A stretch of 64,000 nt of DNA from UBA4802 sp964509195 (GTDB taxonomy: Bacteria > Spirochaetota > UBA4802 > UB4802): NCBI GenBank assembly GCA_964509195.1, contig CAZDWJ010000016.1, positions 11,774-75,773 of the forward strand, read 5' to 3'. Position 1 is the stretch's first letter. Every line of letters begins with the position of its first letter. The notes below the pieces were generated by a model. It did no database searches, was not told where the DNA came from, and saw nothing but the letters and a program-made list of their open reading frames with translations. Position numbers and translations under genes: made by a program. Positions 8,492 to 17,026 of the stretch are shown here, piece after piece.

Positions 8492-9256
8492 ATGGCAAAT
8501 ATTTTAACAGATGACCCTGGATTTAAATATCACGAGAAAACACCAAAGATTGATGCAAAAGAATTTCAAAAAATAATCGATTCGCGCAGGTCGGTGCGCA
8601 TTTATGAAAAGGAACCCATTCCTGAAAAAATTATTCGCCAATGCCTGCATAATGCATTGCTTGCACCTAATTCATCCAACCTGCAACCCTGGGAAATATA
8701 CCACATTGTTGACCCTGCTGTACGAAAGCAGCTTAACAATGCATGCCTTGATCAGATTGCCGCAAAAACTGCCGCAACATTATTTGTAGCAGTTGCACGA
8801 ACCAATACCTGGCGCCAGCATGCACAGGAGATGGTGAAACTGTTTGAAGCCGCTGGCAATGTTCCAAAAGCTGCCATCTGGTATTATAAAAGGCTTGTTC
8901 CTTTTGTGTATAATCAAGGGTTTTTGGGAACATGGGGGCTTGTAAAGCGATTGCTTTTTTTTATCCGCGGCCTCAAAACACCAGTTATCCGTGAACCGGT
9001 ATCAAAATGCCACATAAAAATATGGGCAGTCAAATCTACCGCTTTAGCATGTGAAAACCTTATGCTTTCACTTCGTGCCTATGGATATGACTCGTGCCCT
9101 ATGGAGGGGTATGATTCTAAACGTATAAAAAAGATTCTTAATCTTCCAAAAGATGCGATAGTTGTCATGGTAATCTCTGCCGGCAAACGTGCTGTTGGCG
9201 GTATATATGGCCCGCGTATCCGCTTTGATGAAAGCAGATTCTTAAAGAAGGTATAA
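8492..9256 (+). CDS. Nitroreductase-family flavoprotein
   Basis: SRRSVRIYEKEPIPEKIIRQCLHNALLAPNSSNLQPWEIYHI (residues ~31-73) is the FMN-binding N-terminus of the nitroreductase fold. ALACENLMLSLRAYGYDSCPMEGYDSKRIKKILNLP (~180-215) is the conserved second half. The middle is longer than in minimal members (254 residues in all) and contains an aromatic-rich segment. It should be a soluble NAD(P)H-dependent oxidoreductase dimer; the substrate is unknown. GGAG precedes the ATG. The stop is 6 bp before zupT, so the two are probably co-transcribed. Confidence 0.85.
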   Translation: MANILTDDPGFKYHEKTPKIDAKEFQKIIDSRRSVRIYEKEPIPEKIIRQCLHNALLAPNSSNLQPWEIYHIVDPAVRKQLNNACLDQIAAKTAATLFVAVARTNTWRQHAQEMVKLFEAAGNVPKAAIWYYKRLVPFVYNQGFLGTWGLVKRLLFFIRGLKTPVIREPVSKCHIKIWAVKSTALACENLMLSLRAYGYDSCPMEGYDSKRIKKILNLPKDAIVVMVISAGKRAVGGIYGPRIRFDESRFLKKV

Positions 9257-9262
9257 CCATCA

Positions 9263-10069
9263 ATGTTTGAAGGAAACGTACTCTTTGCATTGTTGTTAAC
9301 ACTTTTAGCCGGTCTTGCAACAGGCATTGGAAGTGCTATTGCGGTAGTATCAAAGAAAACCAATACAAAGGTGCTGTCGCTTGCTCTGGGTTTTTCAGCC
9401 GGTGTGATGATTTATGTTTCCATGATTGAGATACTTGCTAAATCGTTTGATGTGTTAAAACACCAATTGGGCAATTTTGGTAGTTGGGTTGCGCTATTTT
9501 CTTTTTTTGGCGGTATTGCATTTATTGGCATAATTGACATTATTGTCCCTTCTGCCGAAAATCCGCATGAAGTACAGCCCGTGGAAAACATGCCGCTACC
9601 TGTCACCAGCCGCGAACAGCAACTGATGCGACTTGGTCTTCTCTCAGCACTGGCCATTGGTATTCACAACTTCCCTGAAGGAATGGCTACCTTCACTGCA
9701 GCCCTTCATGATGCAAAGGTGGGAGTCCCTATCGCCATAGCTGTTTCACTACATAATATTCCTGAAGGAATTGCCGTTGCTGTTCCAATATTTCATGCAA
9801 CAAAAAGCAGGAAAAAAGCGTTTGCATATTCTTTTATTTCAGGGCTTTCTGAACCGGTGGGCGCATTAATAGGTTTTGCTATCCTTTCACCTTTCATGTC
9901 CGAAACCTTGTTTGGCATTGTATTTGGGTTTATTGCTGGCATCATGGTGTTTATTTCTGTTGATGAACTGCTCCCTGCTGCAATAAAATTTGGTCAGCAT
10001 CACATGTCAATTGCTGGTTTTGTAGCAGGTATGTTTATCATGGCTGTTTCTCTAATCATGATGCAGTAA
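9263..10069 (+). CDS. zupT: ZIP-family metal ion transporter (ZupT-like)
   Basis: An inner-membrane protein with about eight TM helices importing Zn(II) and possibly other divalent cations. The two metal-binding helices carry the ZIP signatures IGIHNFPEGMATF (~residue 131) and VSLHNIPEGIAVAVP (~167). A GFSAGVMIYVSMIEI motif near residue 45 and ISVDELLPAA near the end match ZupT. The length of 268 residues is normal for the family. No zinc-responsive operator is evident upstream; the gene follows the nitroreductase directly. Confidence 0.93.
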   Translation: MFEGNVLFALLLTLLAGLATGIGSAIAVVSKKTNTKVLSLALGFSAGVMIYVSMIEILAKSFDVLKHQLGNFGSWVALFSFFGGIAFIGIIDIIVPSAENPHEVQPVENMPLPVTSREQQLMRLGLLSALAIGIHNFPEGMATFTAALHDAKVGVPIAIAVSLHNIPEGIAVAVPIFHATKSRKKAFAYSFISGLSEPVGALIGFAILSPFMSETLFGIVFGFIAGIMVFISVDELLPAAIKFGQHHMSIAGFVAGMFIMAVSLIMMQ

Positions 10070-10114
10070 TGCTTTTTTCTGGTGTTGCAGATGGAAGATA
10101 GTAACTAATTTGAT

Positions 10115-10143
10115 TTGACATTTTTAATAATTACTGTTACATA
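10115..10143 (+). promoter_or_regulatory. Candidate sigma-70 promoter for the crotonase gene
   Basis: TTGACA (10115-10120), 17-bp spacer, TACATA (10138-10143), 25 bp before the ATG at 10168. Confidence 0.45.
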
Positions 10144-10167
10144 CAAGCATACATTTTATAAAAACGG

Positions 10168-10938
10168 ATGGCTGCTATGAATATTGTAAAGGAGACAATT
10201 AACGATATCCTTATTGTAACTATTAACAGGCCACAGGTGCGCAATGCCATTGACCGTCTCACTGCTGAAGAACTGAGTGAAGCATTCAGACACTTTGATG
10301 CTGATGAAAAACTGAAAGTAGCAATACTCACCGGTGCAGATGGCAACTTCTGTGCAGGAGCTGATTTACTGGCTATTGCTGAAGACGGACCCAGAAAAAA
10401 TAAGCTTAATCCCAATATGAAGGAAGACGCTCCGCTTGGCCCCACGCGTATGCTTTTGTCAAAGCCTGTTATTGCTGCAATATCAGGATATGCTGTTGCA
10501 GGAGGCCTTGAACTGGCCTGCTGGTGTGATATCCGCATGGCAGATACGTCAGCCAAATTTGGTGTGTTTTGCCGAAGGTTTGGTGTTCCACTCATTGATG
10601 GTGGCACACAGCGTCTCCCCCGGCTTATTGGGCTGAGCAGAGCACTGGATCTAATCATCACAGGCAGAGAAATCAACGCAGAAGAAGCCTATCAGTTTGG
10701 CCTGGTAAATTATCTGGTTCAAGGTGATATAAAAAAGGCAGCGTTAGAATTAGCTCAAAAAATTGCATCATTCCCACAAAACTGTCTGCGTAGTGACAGG
10801 ATGTGTGTGTACAGAGGATTCAACTTGTCTATGGCCGATGCAATGGAAATGGAGTTTGCCAAAGGTACCGATGTGATTAGAAGTGGCGAAACGCTGGATG
10901 GTGCACGTAAATTTGCAGCTGCAAAAGGGAAACTTTAA
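10168..10938 (+). CDS. Enoyl-CoA hydratase/isomerase (crotonase) family protein
   Basis: Crotonase fold: VTINRPQVRNAID, VAILTGADGNFCAGADLLAI (oxyanion-hole strand), KPVIAAISGYAVAGGLELACWCDIRMAD (second oxyanion motif), then FGVFCRRFGVPLIDGGTQRLPRLIGLSRALDLIITGREINAEEA. The Glu residues used by enoyl-CoA hydratase are not in their usual place (RRFGVPLIDGG in place of PEV...PGAGG), so the reaction may differ from simple hydration. The protein acts on an acyl-CoA in the cytoplasm. A second in-frame ATG at 10177 is also possible. It is monocistronic and followed by a convergent MORN gene. Confidence 0.85.
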   Translation: MAAMNIVKETINDILIVTINRPQVRNAIDRLTAEELSEAFRHFDADEKLKVAILTGADGNFCAGADLLAIAEDGPRKNKLNPNMKEDAPLGPTRMLLSKPVIAAISGYAVAGGLELACWCDIRMADTSAKFGVFCRRFGVPLIDGGTQRLPRLIGLSRALDLIITGREINAEEAYQFGLVNYLVQGDIKKAALELAQKIASFPQNCLRSDRMCVYRGFNLSMADAMEMEFAKGTDVIRSGETLDGARKFAAAKGKL

Positions 10939-11011
10939 TAGATAACATCATCTGCATATTAGTAGGAGTATACTACTTTCAGCTACATAGTGCCTTATAT
11001 TCACTATTTTA

Positions 11012-11542
11012 CTATTCATTCACAAGTATGCCGTTGACAAAGCGCCCTTTCAATGTTCTGCCATCCGGGTAAATGATTTTCCCCTGCCCTTCCATTCTGT
11101 TTTCGGTAAACTCACCTTCGTACCGTGTTCCATCTGGCCATTGCAATACGCCTTTGCCCTGTGCTTTACCTTTTAGCATTGGGCCAGTGTATATCTTTCC
11201 ATCAGCGTATGTGTAGGTACCGCTACCGGTAATATCATCATCGGCAAACTGCCCTCTGTATGAACTCCCATCAGGCCATGTCATTACACCATATCCATGC
11301 CGCTTGCCATTAACATATATCCCTGTATATACACGGCCATCAGGCCATGTAAATGTCCCCTGCCCGTTAAACTTTGCCGCTTTAAAGCCGCCTGCATACT
11401 TTGACCCATCCTCCCATACATATACACCATAGCCTTCATCACATTTGCCTTCAATACACCCAATCCTTTTTTCTGTTGTGGCGCATGTAACAATGAAAAT
11501 ACATAGAAAAAGGTTTAATATAACAACAGCCCTATTTTGCAT
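11012..11542 (-). CDS. MORN-repeat lipoprotein
   Basis: The signal peptide ends in a lipobox (FIVTC, Cys20). The rest is about six 23-residue MORN repeats of the form GxGxxxWPDGxxYxGxF, such as GQGTFTWPDGRVYTGIYVNG and GKGVLQWPDGTRYEGEFTEN. MORN repeats form an extended beta sheet that binds lipid head groups or proteins. The protein should sit on a membrane facing the periplasm or the surface. AGGAGG lies about 12 bp upstream. Its partner is unknown. Confidence 0.85.
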   Translation of the reverse strand: MQNRAVVILNLFLCIFIVTCATTEKRIGCIEGKCDEGYGVYVWEDGSKYAGGFKAAKFNGQGTFTWPDGRVYTGIYVNGKRHGYGVMTWPDGSSYRGQFADDDITGSGTYTYADGKIYTGPMLKGKAQGKGVLQWPDGTRYEGEFTENRMEGQGKIIYPDGRTLKGRFVNGILVNE

Positions 11543-11745
11543 AGTTTTAACTACCTCCTGACCTTAGAATTTCACCCTCATCATCTCATGCTGAAAATTA
11601 AATTCCCCACATTAGGTCATCCTGAGCTTAAATTAAGTTCAATAGTAAGACCTTTAATGAAGTGTGCCTTAACGCAATCCAGGATTTATAATTATACTTT
11701 TTTTGCCAAAAGTCATAATTCAACATGAGTTCAGCATTACACCTG

Positions 11746-12015
11746 TTAAACAAAATTATAGTGCTTGCGTATAGTTTTTTTTACATGCCAGCGGCATTTG
11801 ACACCTTTAGGAAATGTCACAAAATCTCCGGCACCAAATACTATCCTCTGACCATCTTCGGTTTCCACTTCTACCTGGCCTTCCAATACGTAAAATTGCT
11901 CAGTTGTATCATAGTACCAGTCAAAATCTGAAACTTCTTTCTGCCATATTGGCCAGGAAAATACTCCTCGTTTTTTAAGATCTTCATCTTTTATTTTTTC
12001 AACAGTTACTTTCAT
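11746..12015 (-). CDS. Small single-domain cupin protein
   Basis: An 89-residue cupin of the DUF861/EutQ type: FSWPIWQKEVSDFDWYYDTTEQFYVLEGQVEVETEDGQRIVFGAGDFVTFPKGVKCRWHVKKTIRKHYNF. The FYVLEGQVEV strand and GDFVTFPKG turn are the two cupin motifs. A metal or small sugar ligand is possible, but most canonical His ligands are absent. AAGGGGA precedes the ATG. No operon partner. Confidence 0.8.
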   Translation of the reverse strand: MKVTVEKIKDEDLKKRGVFSWPIWQKEVSDFDWYYDTTEQFYVLEGQVEVETEDGQRIVFGAGDFVTFPKGVKCRWHVKKTIRKHYNFV

Positions 12016-12056
12016 ACATTCTATTCCCCTTAATACAATTTTTAAAAAAATATATA

Positions 12057-12397
12057 CTACGATTCAAAACTCTGCACAATTATAATAACACAGCTTTTAG
12101 CTTGGGCTATAATACTATTCTTTGCATAATGAGTTACCAGAAAACGTACTATAGGTACATCACCAAGTTCAGACTTTACAGCATCCACTTTTTCTTTAAG
12201 CTCATAAAGCCTATCCTTTCATTTGTCTGCTTATGTGCTTGAATTAATTCTACCTGTGATTTAGCAATCTCTTTAACAATAGCCTTTAATTCTAATAAAT
12301 CTTCTTTTGTGATGTTTACCTCCTTACTGCGTTCATCAATAAGGGCTACAATTTGACGTTTTACATTTTGTGTTAAAATACTCCGTAATCCTGGCAT
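12057..12397 (-). pseudogene. Small coiled-coil protein, frameshifted
   Basis: The frame from ATG 12397 (GGAGAAT upstream) reads MPGLRSILTQNVKRQIVALIDER...TKEDLLELKAIVKEIAKSQVELIQAHKQTNE and then leaves the coiled-coil frame near 12213, ending at 12176. An alternative frame continues RLYELKEKVDAVKSELGDVPIVRFLVTHYAKNS to TAG 12057-12059. The junction holds a near-duplication (AGGATAGG) whose removal would restore one continuous coiled-coil product. It is probably a decayed member of the small coiled-coil group seen elsewhere in the window. The function is unknown. Confidence 0.55.
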
Positions 12398-12606
12398 GTC
12401 ATTCTCCTTCCTTTTTGTATTTTTTAATTTTTTCTCAATATTCTCTTTGCGCCTCATATACAATACTATATAAATGTATTGTCAGATTTTCAACTAAAAT
12501 ATTAGTCTACATACTAAAATTGTGCTTCAAGCCACGCTTTATTGGTTTTTTACTTCCATAAAATGTTTTCTATCATTCGTACTATATAATCACCTTTTTC
12601 ATAACA

Positions 12607-12780
12607 CCGATAACTATCTAAAATCTTTATTCTGTGCACTATCTATATATTCCATTATACCGATAACTATCGCGATTCCAATGCTCTGACCCCTATACAA
12701 AAAATGCAGTTGCACCATCAACCGATAACTATCGAGTAGAGATGCTCTGACCCCCTGACCCCTTGTCCGGTAACTATCGC
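12607..12780. repeat. REP-like cluster of CCGATAACTATC and GCTCTGACCCC words
   Basis: CCGATAACTATC or CCGGTAACTATC occurs at 12607, 12660, 12722 and 12767 (53-, 62- and 45-bp steps). The second and third copies are followed after 7-9 bp by ATGCTCTGACCCC, making a two-part module. It lies in a ~400-bp gene-free stretch (12464-12873) just upstream of the thioredoxin gene. The rest of that stretch is AT-rich with nothing recognisable. Confidence 0.8.
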
Positions 12781-12873
12781 CCAATTTTTTTAAATGCATG
12801 ATTTTTTTTGTTGCCGATAATTAAGTATTTTATTATATTCTAAATAGAAATTTTATTACGGAGGAATTTGATA

Positions 12874-13185
12874 ATGGCAAATATTCAGGAAGTATCAGAT
12901 GCTACATTTGATGCTGCAGTATTACAATCGCAGGGAAAAGTTTTAGTTGACTTCTGGGCACCGTGGTGCGGCCCATGCAGATTACAGACACCCATTCTGG
13001 AAAAATTAGTATCCAACGGTATTAATGCAAAAATTGTAAAGTGCAATACCGATGTTAACCCCACTATAGCGCGTAGATTTGGAATCAGCGCCATACCAAC
13101 GTTAATATTATTTGAAAACGGTAAAGAAATTGACCGAATGATTGGCGTACAGCCCGAAGAAGTCCTCAAACGCAGACTCCAATAA
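12874..13185 (+). CDS. trxA: Thioredoxin
   Basis: A single-domain cytosolic thioredoxin. VLVDFWAPWCGPCRLQTPILEKL holds the active-site WCGPC (Cys residues 33 and 36 counted from ATG 12874). ISAIPTLILFENGKEIDRMIG holds the cis-Pro. The length of ~103 residues is typical. ATG 12874 is chosen because GGAGG (12860-12864) is at good spacing; a TTG at 12868 would be too close. A strong terminator follows. Confidence 0.95.
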   Translation: MANIQEVSDATFDAAVLQSQGKVLVDFWAPWCGPCRLQTPILEKLVSNGINAKIVKCNTDVNPTIARRFGISAIPTLILFENGKEIDRMIGVQPEEVLKRRLQ

Positions 13186-13204
13186 CCCACTCTACCCTTT
13201 TTAG

Positions 13205-13232
13205 CGGCTGGCAATGCCAGCCGTTTTATTTT
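13205..13232 (+). terminator. Intrinsic terminator after thioredoxin
   Basis: Perfect 8-bp stem CGGCTGGC / GCCAGCCG with loop AAT (13205-13223), followed by TTTTATTTT. Confidence 0.9.
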
Positions 13233-13996
13233 ACATACCAAAAGACGCGCCCATTATAATGAAACACACCAAGCGAATATCCCATTACGTTGCTTAAAAG
13301 ATTTTCATCTTCAAGCACATCACGTTTGCCTGCATATACACATTGTCCACTTTGTAGTAGCATTACACGGTTAATCCATGGCATGATTTCATCAACATGA
13401 TGTGTTACATACATGATGTGCTTTCCCATTACAACAAGCTCACTCAACTTTTCTAAAAATTCCTCACGGGCACGCACATCAAGTCCATTGCACGGCTCAT
13501 CTAAAATGAGTATATCAGGATCATACACCAGTGCACGGCCTATGAGCACGCGCTTCTGCTCGCCATACGAAAGTTTGCCAAATGGCGTGTCTGAATAGTG
13601 TAGTAGCCCCAGTGTATTCAAAACGCTTTCAGCTTTTTGTAATATTGTGGGCGATAGCTCATGGTATATACCCAAACTGCTGTAAAAGCCTGAAGCCACA
13701 ACCTCAACCGCTTTTGTCGCAGGTGGATATGAATATTGCAGGTAGTCACTCACAATCCCAACATGCTTCCGCACATCCCACACATTGACCTGTCCCAATT
13801 TTTTTCCTGCAATAACTACCTCACCACTGGAAGGATACACCAGTGTTGCAATGATATTCATTAAAAACGATTTGCCAGAACCGTTTGGGCCCATCACTGC
13901 CCATTGTTGCCCAATATTAATAGTAAGATTAATATCTTTAAGGATGGTAACGGAATTGCGCCACAGCGATACATTATGTAAATGCACTAGCTCCAT
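13226..13996 (-). CDS. ABC transporter ATP-binding protein
   Basis: A cytoplasmic ATPase subunit with intact motifs: Walker A MGPNGSGKS, Q-loop GIVSDYLQ, signature KLSYGEQKRVLIGRAL, Walker B DILILDEPCNGLD, and switch His in YVTHHVDEI. It resembles the YlmA/ModF-like group of stand-alone ATPases encoded without a permease; no permease gene adjoins it. Two starts are possible: TTG 14032 or ATG 13996. Neither has a clear Shine-Dalgarno sequence. ATG 13996 gives the usual N-terminus (MELVHLHNVSLWRN). The upstream FecR gene ends at 14042, so the pair may be co-transcribed. Confidence 0.82.
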   Translation of the reverse strand: MELVHLHNVSLWRNSVTILKDINLTINIGQQWAVMGPNGSGKSFLMNIIATLVYPSSGEVVIAGKKLGQVNVWDVRKHVGIVSDYLQYSYPPATKAVEVVASGFYSSLGIYHELSPTILQKAESVLNTLGLLHYSDTPFGKLSYGEQKRVLIGRALVYDPDILILDEPCNGLDVRAREEFLEKLSELVVMGKHIMYVTHHVDEIMPWINRVMLLQSGQCVYAGKRDVLEDENLLSNVMGYSLGVFHYNGRVFWYVK

Positions 13997-14028
13997 AGTA
14001 TATGTAGTAGCATACACACTATGGAGCT
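13989..14028 (-). promoter_or_regulatory. Inverted repeat over the ABC-gene start codon
   Basis: AGCTCCATAGT (13989-13999) and ACTATGGAGCT (14018-14028) are perfect 11-bp arms separated by 18 bp. In the leftward transcript the arm holds the ATG at 13996, so the start codon would lie inside a stem. It could be translational control or a protein-binding site. Confidence 0.5.
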
Positions 14029-14041
14029 TCAAATATTTTAA

Positions 14042-15028
14042 TTATAGTGTTGGGATATTTTTAACTCTGTCCTCTTTTATCTTCTGCTCTTTGGCTTTTT
14101 TTTCATGCTGCTCCTGTTCTTTTGCTAGCTTTTCTTTTTCAAGCTTATCAGCTAATATTTTTTGCTGGTTTTCTTCTTCCAGTTTCAAATCCATTTCTTT
14201 TTTGGCTTGTTCTTTCTTTACTTTTTCTTGTTCCTCTTTCTTTTTTGTTTCTCTTTCAGATTCAACAATCTTGCTTATCTCCTGCTTTACCTGTTCATGG
14301 ACCACCGCAACAACGGGTATATTTTTTACTTCCTTCTTTATTTCTTTTATAGTTTCTTTTGGAGTTTCAACTGGCTTTATTTTTTCTTTAATTTCTTCTA
14401 CAATTTTTTGCTGTTGACCCTTTTCAGTTGTTTCAGTTTTCTTTTCTTCTATCTTCTGTACTATTGTTTCCACTGTTTTGGTATCAAGAGTAACTGTCTG
14501 GTTTTCTTCAACTATCACTTCAACATCTTCTATCACTGTTTGATTACTTACAGGTTTAACCATTACCTTGCCTGTAACAACATTCACCTGTGCTCCTTTT
14601 TCATCAGCAATCATTCTAAATGATGTTCCACGGACAGCAGCAATAACCGTCTTTGATTGCAATGCAAAATTGTCGCCTTTTTTCAATTTGCCTAAAGTAG
14701 CAAATGTCTTACCTGCATCTATGTTAAGAACAACATCATCAGCCTTATCTTTTATTAATGACTGTACCATAACCTTAGTATTTTCATTTATTCGTATAAT
14801 CCCTACATCACGGTATACCACATCTACAATTGCCTCTTTCCCGGTAATGATTACATCATTACGCGACAGTATCTGTCCAACCTCTGGCCTACTATTGATA
14901 CCCTGTGACTCTATTTTCACAGCACCAAAAAATGAATGGATTTTTAATACGTCCTGTTTTACCTCTTTGCTACAGGAAAGGCCAACGAAAATAATTGAAA
15001 TTACCATTATAATAGATAACTTTTTCAT
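14042..15028 (-). CDS. FecR-domain lipoprotein with long charged tail
   Basis: Lipoprotein signal (MKKLSIIMVISIIFVGLSC, Cys19), then a FecR domain (~residues 25-190). The FecR domain includes GAVKIESQGINSRPEVGQILSRNDVIITGKEAIVDVVYRDVGIIRINENTKV and AVRGTSFRM. It is followed by a very Lys/Glu-rich, coiled-coil-like tail (~195-328). FecR-domain lipoproteins of this type without TonB or sigma partners are common in spirochaetes, where they are thought to be periplasmic and of unknown role. The tail is long enough to span a good part of the periplasm or to bind peptidoglycan; that is inference. Confidence 0.8.
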   Translation of the reverse strand: MKKLSIIMVISIIFVGLSCSKEVKQDVLKIHSFFGAVKIESQGINSRPEVGQILSRNDVIITGKEAIVDVVYRDVGIIRINENTKVMVQSLIKDKADDVVLNIDAGKTFATLGKLKKGDNFALQSKTVIAAVRGTSFRMIADEKGAQVNVVTGKVMVKPVSNQTVIEDVEVIVEENQTVTLDTKTVETIVQKIEEKKTETTEKGQQQKIVEEIKEKIKPVETPKETIKEIKKEVKNIPVVAVVHEQVKQEISKIVESERETKKKEEQEKVKKEQAKKEMDLKLEEENQQKILADKLEKEKLAKEQEQHEKKAKEQKIKEDRVKNIPTL

Positions 15029-15422
15029 GAAGTATTTCCTCCAAAAATAAGATTACATCTTTGACCTCACCTCTATATTTTCCCTCATACATTCTCTCTC
15101 ACCTTAAAACATATAGAGAATATAATCTCTCTTACAGGCAAGGAGAGGGAGTGGGGGCAAGGTACCACTTATTTTCATCACGTTTAGTCAAACTGTTCAA
15201 ATCAATGGACCACCTACAACTTTTATGCCCCTATCGTATACCAGAATAATTTCCATGGGCTTCAATATATTATACTGAAACCCTTATCTTTAATACTAAA
15301 TAAAATAAAAAAAGTGTAAATAAAAAAATTTTATTGCTATTGCAAGCGTACACTATTTTTAGTAAATACATACTTTTTTGCTATATTGCATTATAAAAAT
15401 ACATATACACAGATTGACTGTT
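15029..15422. other. Intergenic region, nothing definite
   Basis: Divergent space between the FecR gene and phosphofructokinase. It is AT-rich, especially 15290-15400. No clear repeat, RNA gene or strong promoter was recognised. Confidence 0.5.
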
Positions 15423-16733
15423 ATGAATGGACAAATTTCTTCACATGATACCATGATTGATTCATTGGGCGATTGCACTGTCCCTTCGCCTTTGCAAATA
15501 TCAAAGTTTATTGATGACTCTCAGCGTATTGCCATTGACATTGAAGCGCATCTTTTACAGCAATCGTTTGCTACCACAGGTACTATCGCCTCATTTGAAA
15601 ATGCAGGGCCACGCAAAAAAATATTTTTTAACCCTCACACAACTAAAGCTGCTATCGTGACATGTGGAGGCCTTTGCCCCGGAATCAACAATGTAATCCA
15701 GGGAATTGTGCGCATGCTCAACTTTCAGTATGGCGTTAAGACAATTTACGGCGTGCGCTATGGATTTGAGGGCCTGGTTAAGCGCTATGGGCACTCATTC
15801 ATTGAGTTAACCCCTGCATTTGTCCATGACCTGCACGAAAAAGGTGGTACTGTGCTGGGTTCTTCACGCGGACATCAGGATGAAAAGGAGATAATTGCTA
15901 CGCTGGTGGAACATGGCATTAATATACTGTTTGTGATTGGCGGTGATGGCTCATTGCGTGGTGCGTATGACATTTATCAGGAAGTAAAACGGCAAAAGCT
16001 TCCTATTGCGATAGTTGGCATACCAAAAACTATCGACAATGATATATGGTTTGTGGATAAAACCTTTGGCTTTTCTACAGCAGTATCAACTGCGGCTCAG
16101 GCAATCTATGCTGCCCATTCTGAGGCTATTGGTGCAAAAAACGGCATTGGTATTGTGCGTGTCATGGGACGCGATGCGGGCTACATTGCAGCATACGTTA
16201 CGTTAGCATCAAATGAGGTAAACTACTGCCTTATCCCTGAAGTTCATTTTGACTTAGAAGGACCGTATGGCTTTTTAACACATCTTGAAAAGCGCCTGTA
16301 CGCTTCTAATCACGCGGTGATTGTTGTTTCTGAAGGTGCTGGCCAGCAATATTTTACTGGCCCCAAAGAAACCGATGCTTCCGGTAATATCAAATACGGC
16401 GATATTGGCCTCCTTTTAAAAGATAAAATTAGCCAGTATTGTAAAACACGGGGTATTCCGGTTACCATAAAATATATTGACACAAGCTACCTGGTACGCA
16501 GTGTCCCAGCATCTAGCGATGATGCAGTATACTGCATTATGCTTGCACAAAATGCTGTGCACGGTGCAATGGCAGGTAAAACGGGCTTTGTGGTGGGAAG
16601 CTGGCACTCATACTATACGTATATTCCGCTATCACTGGTAACTAAAAAACGAAAGCAAATTGATCCCAATGGCTACCTGTGGTCAATGGTGAAACAGAGT
16701 ACCTGCCAGCCTGATTTCTTTGCACCACAATAA
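15423..16733 (+). CDS. pfkA: 6-phosphofructokinase, group with GGDGS and PKTIDND
   Basis: Phosphorylates fructose-6-phosphate in glycolysis. Key motifs: AAIVTCGGLCPGINNVIQG, FVIGGDGSLRGAYDI, VGIPKTIDNDIWFVDKTFGF, MGRDAGYIA. Gly at GGDG (rather than Asp as in PPi enzymes) suggests ATP as phosphoryl donor, while PKTIDND is the form shared with PPi-type and plant, trypanosome and spirochaete 'long' PFKs. The N-terminal extension (~residues 1-75) is also typical of that clade. ATG 15423 is preferred to an upstream TTG at 15378; there is no obvious Shine-Dalgarno. Followed by a copy of the dispersed double-hairpin element. Confidence 0.9.
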   Translation: MNGQISSHDTMIDSLGDCTVPSPLQISKFIDDSQRIAIDIEAHLLQQSFATTGTIASFENAGPRKKIFFNPHTTKAAIVTCGGLCPGINNVIQGIVRMLNFQYGVKTIYGVRYGFEGLVKRYGHSFIELTPAFVHDLHEKGGTVLGSSRGHQDEKEIIATLVEHGINILFVIGGDGSLRGAYDIYQEVKRQKLPIAIVGIPKTIDNDIWFVDKTFGFSTAVSTAAQAIYAAHSEAIGAKNGIGIVRVMGRDAGYIAAYVTLASNEVNYCLIPEVHFDLEGPYGFLTHLEKRLYASNHAVIVVSEGAGQQYFTGPKETDASGNIKYGDIGLLLKDKISQYCKTRGIPVTIKYIDTSYLVRSVPASSDDAVYCIMLAQNAVHGAMAGKTGFVVGSWHSYYTYIPLSLVTKKRKQIDPNGYLWSMVKQSTCQPDFFAPQ

Positions 16734-16856
16734 GGTAAAAAAGGTGCTCAATGTATATGGAGGGCTATATGGAGGGCTCTGACCCCTTTTATTAAGAAAA
16801 GTGGACAACAACTATTTTTTTATTTGCATTATTAAGACATATTTATTATTTTTTTC

Positions 16857-16991
16857 CAAGAAAATTATGGGCACATCTAAAAATTGCTTTTATTCTTAAT
16901 ATTAATATTTACAATGAAAGGAAGCAGTTTTTGCATAATTTATGTGCCCACAAGGGGACATCCTTAAAAATTATTATTTATAAGTTCCCTT
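16857..16991. repeat. Dispersed nested-hairpin element, copy A
   Basis: GGGCAC (16869) pairs with GTGCCC (16944), and inside it AAAAATTGC pairs with GCAGTTTTT. AAGGGGAC (16952) then pairs with GTTCCCTT (16984). The same layout and much of the sequence recur at 25870-25996. The preceding stretch 16734-16856 holds a short tandem (TATATGGAGGGCT twice) running into GCTCTGACCCC at 16776. Confidence 0.8.
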
Positions 16992-17026
16992 ATAAATAAT
17001 AATTAGAATACATTAACTTTTGCGAT

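Noticed and set aside
10137..10676. Leftward 179-codon ORF opposite crotonase
   Set aside because: Antisense shadow; the + strand encodes a clear crotonase.
14162..14623. Rightward ORF rich in Phe/Leu/Ser opposite the FecR gene
   Set aside because: It is the mirror of the Lys/Glu-rich coding tail of the leftward FecR gene and has no start signal.
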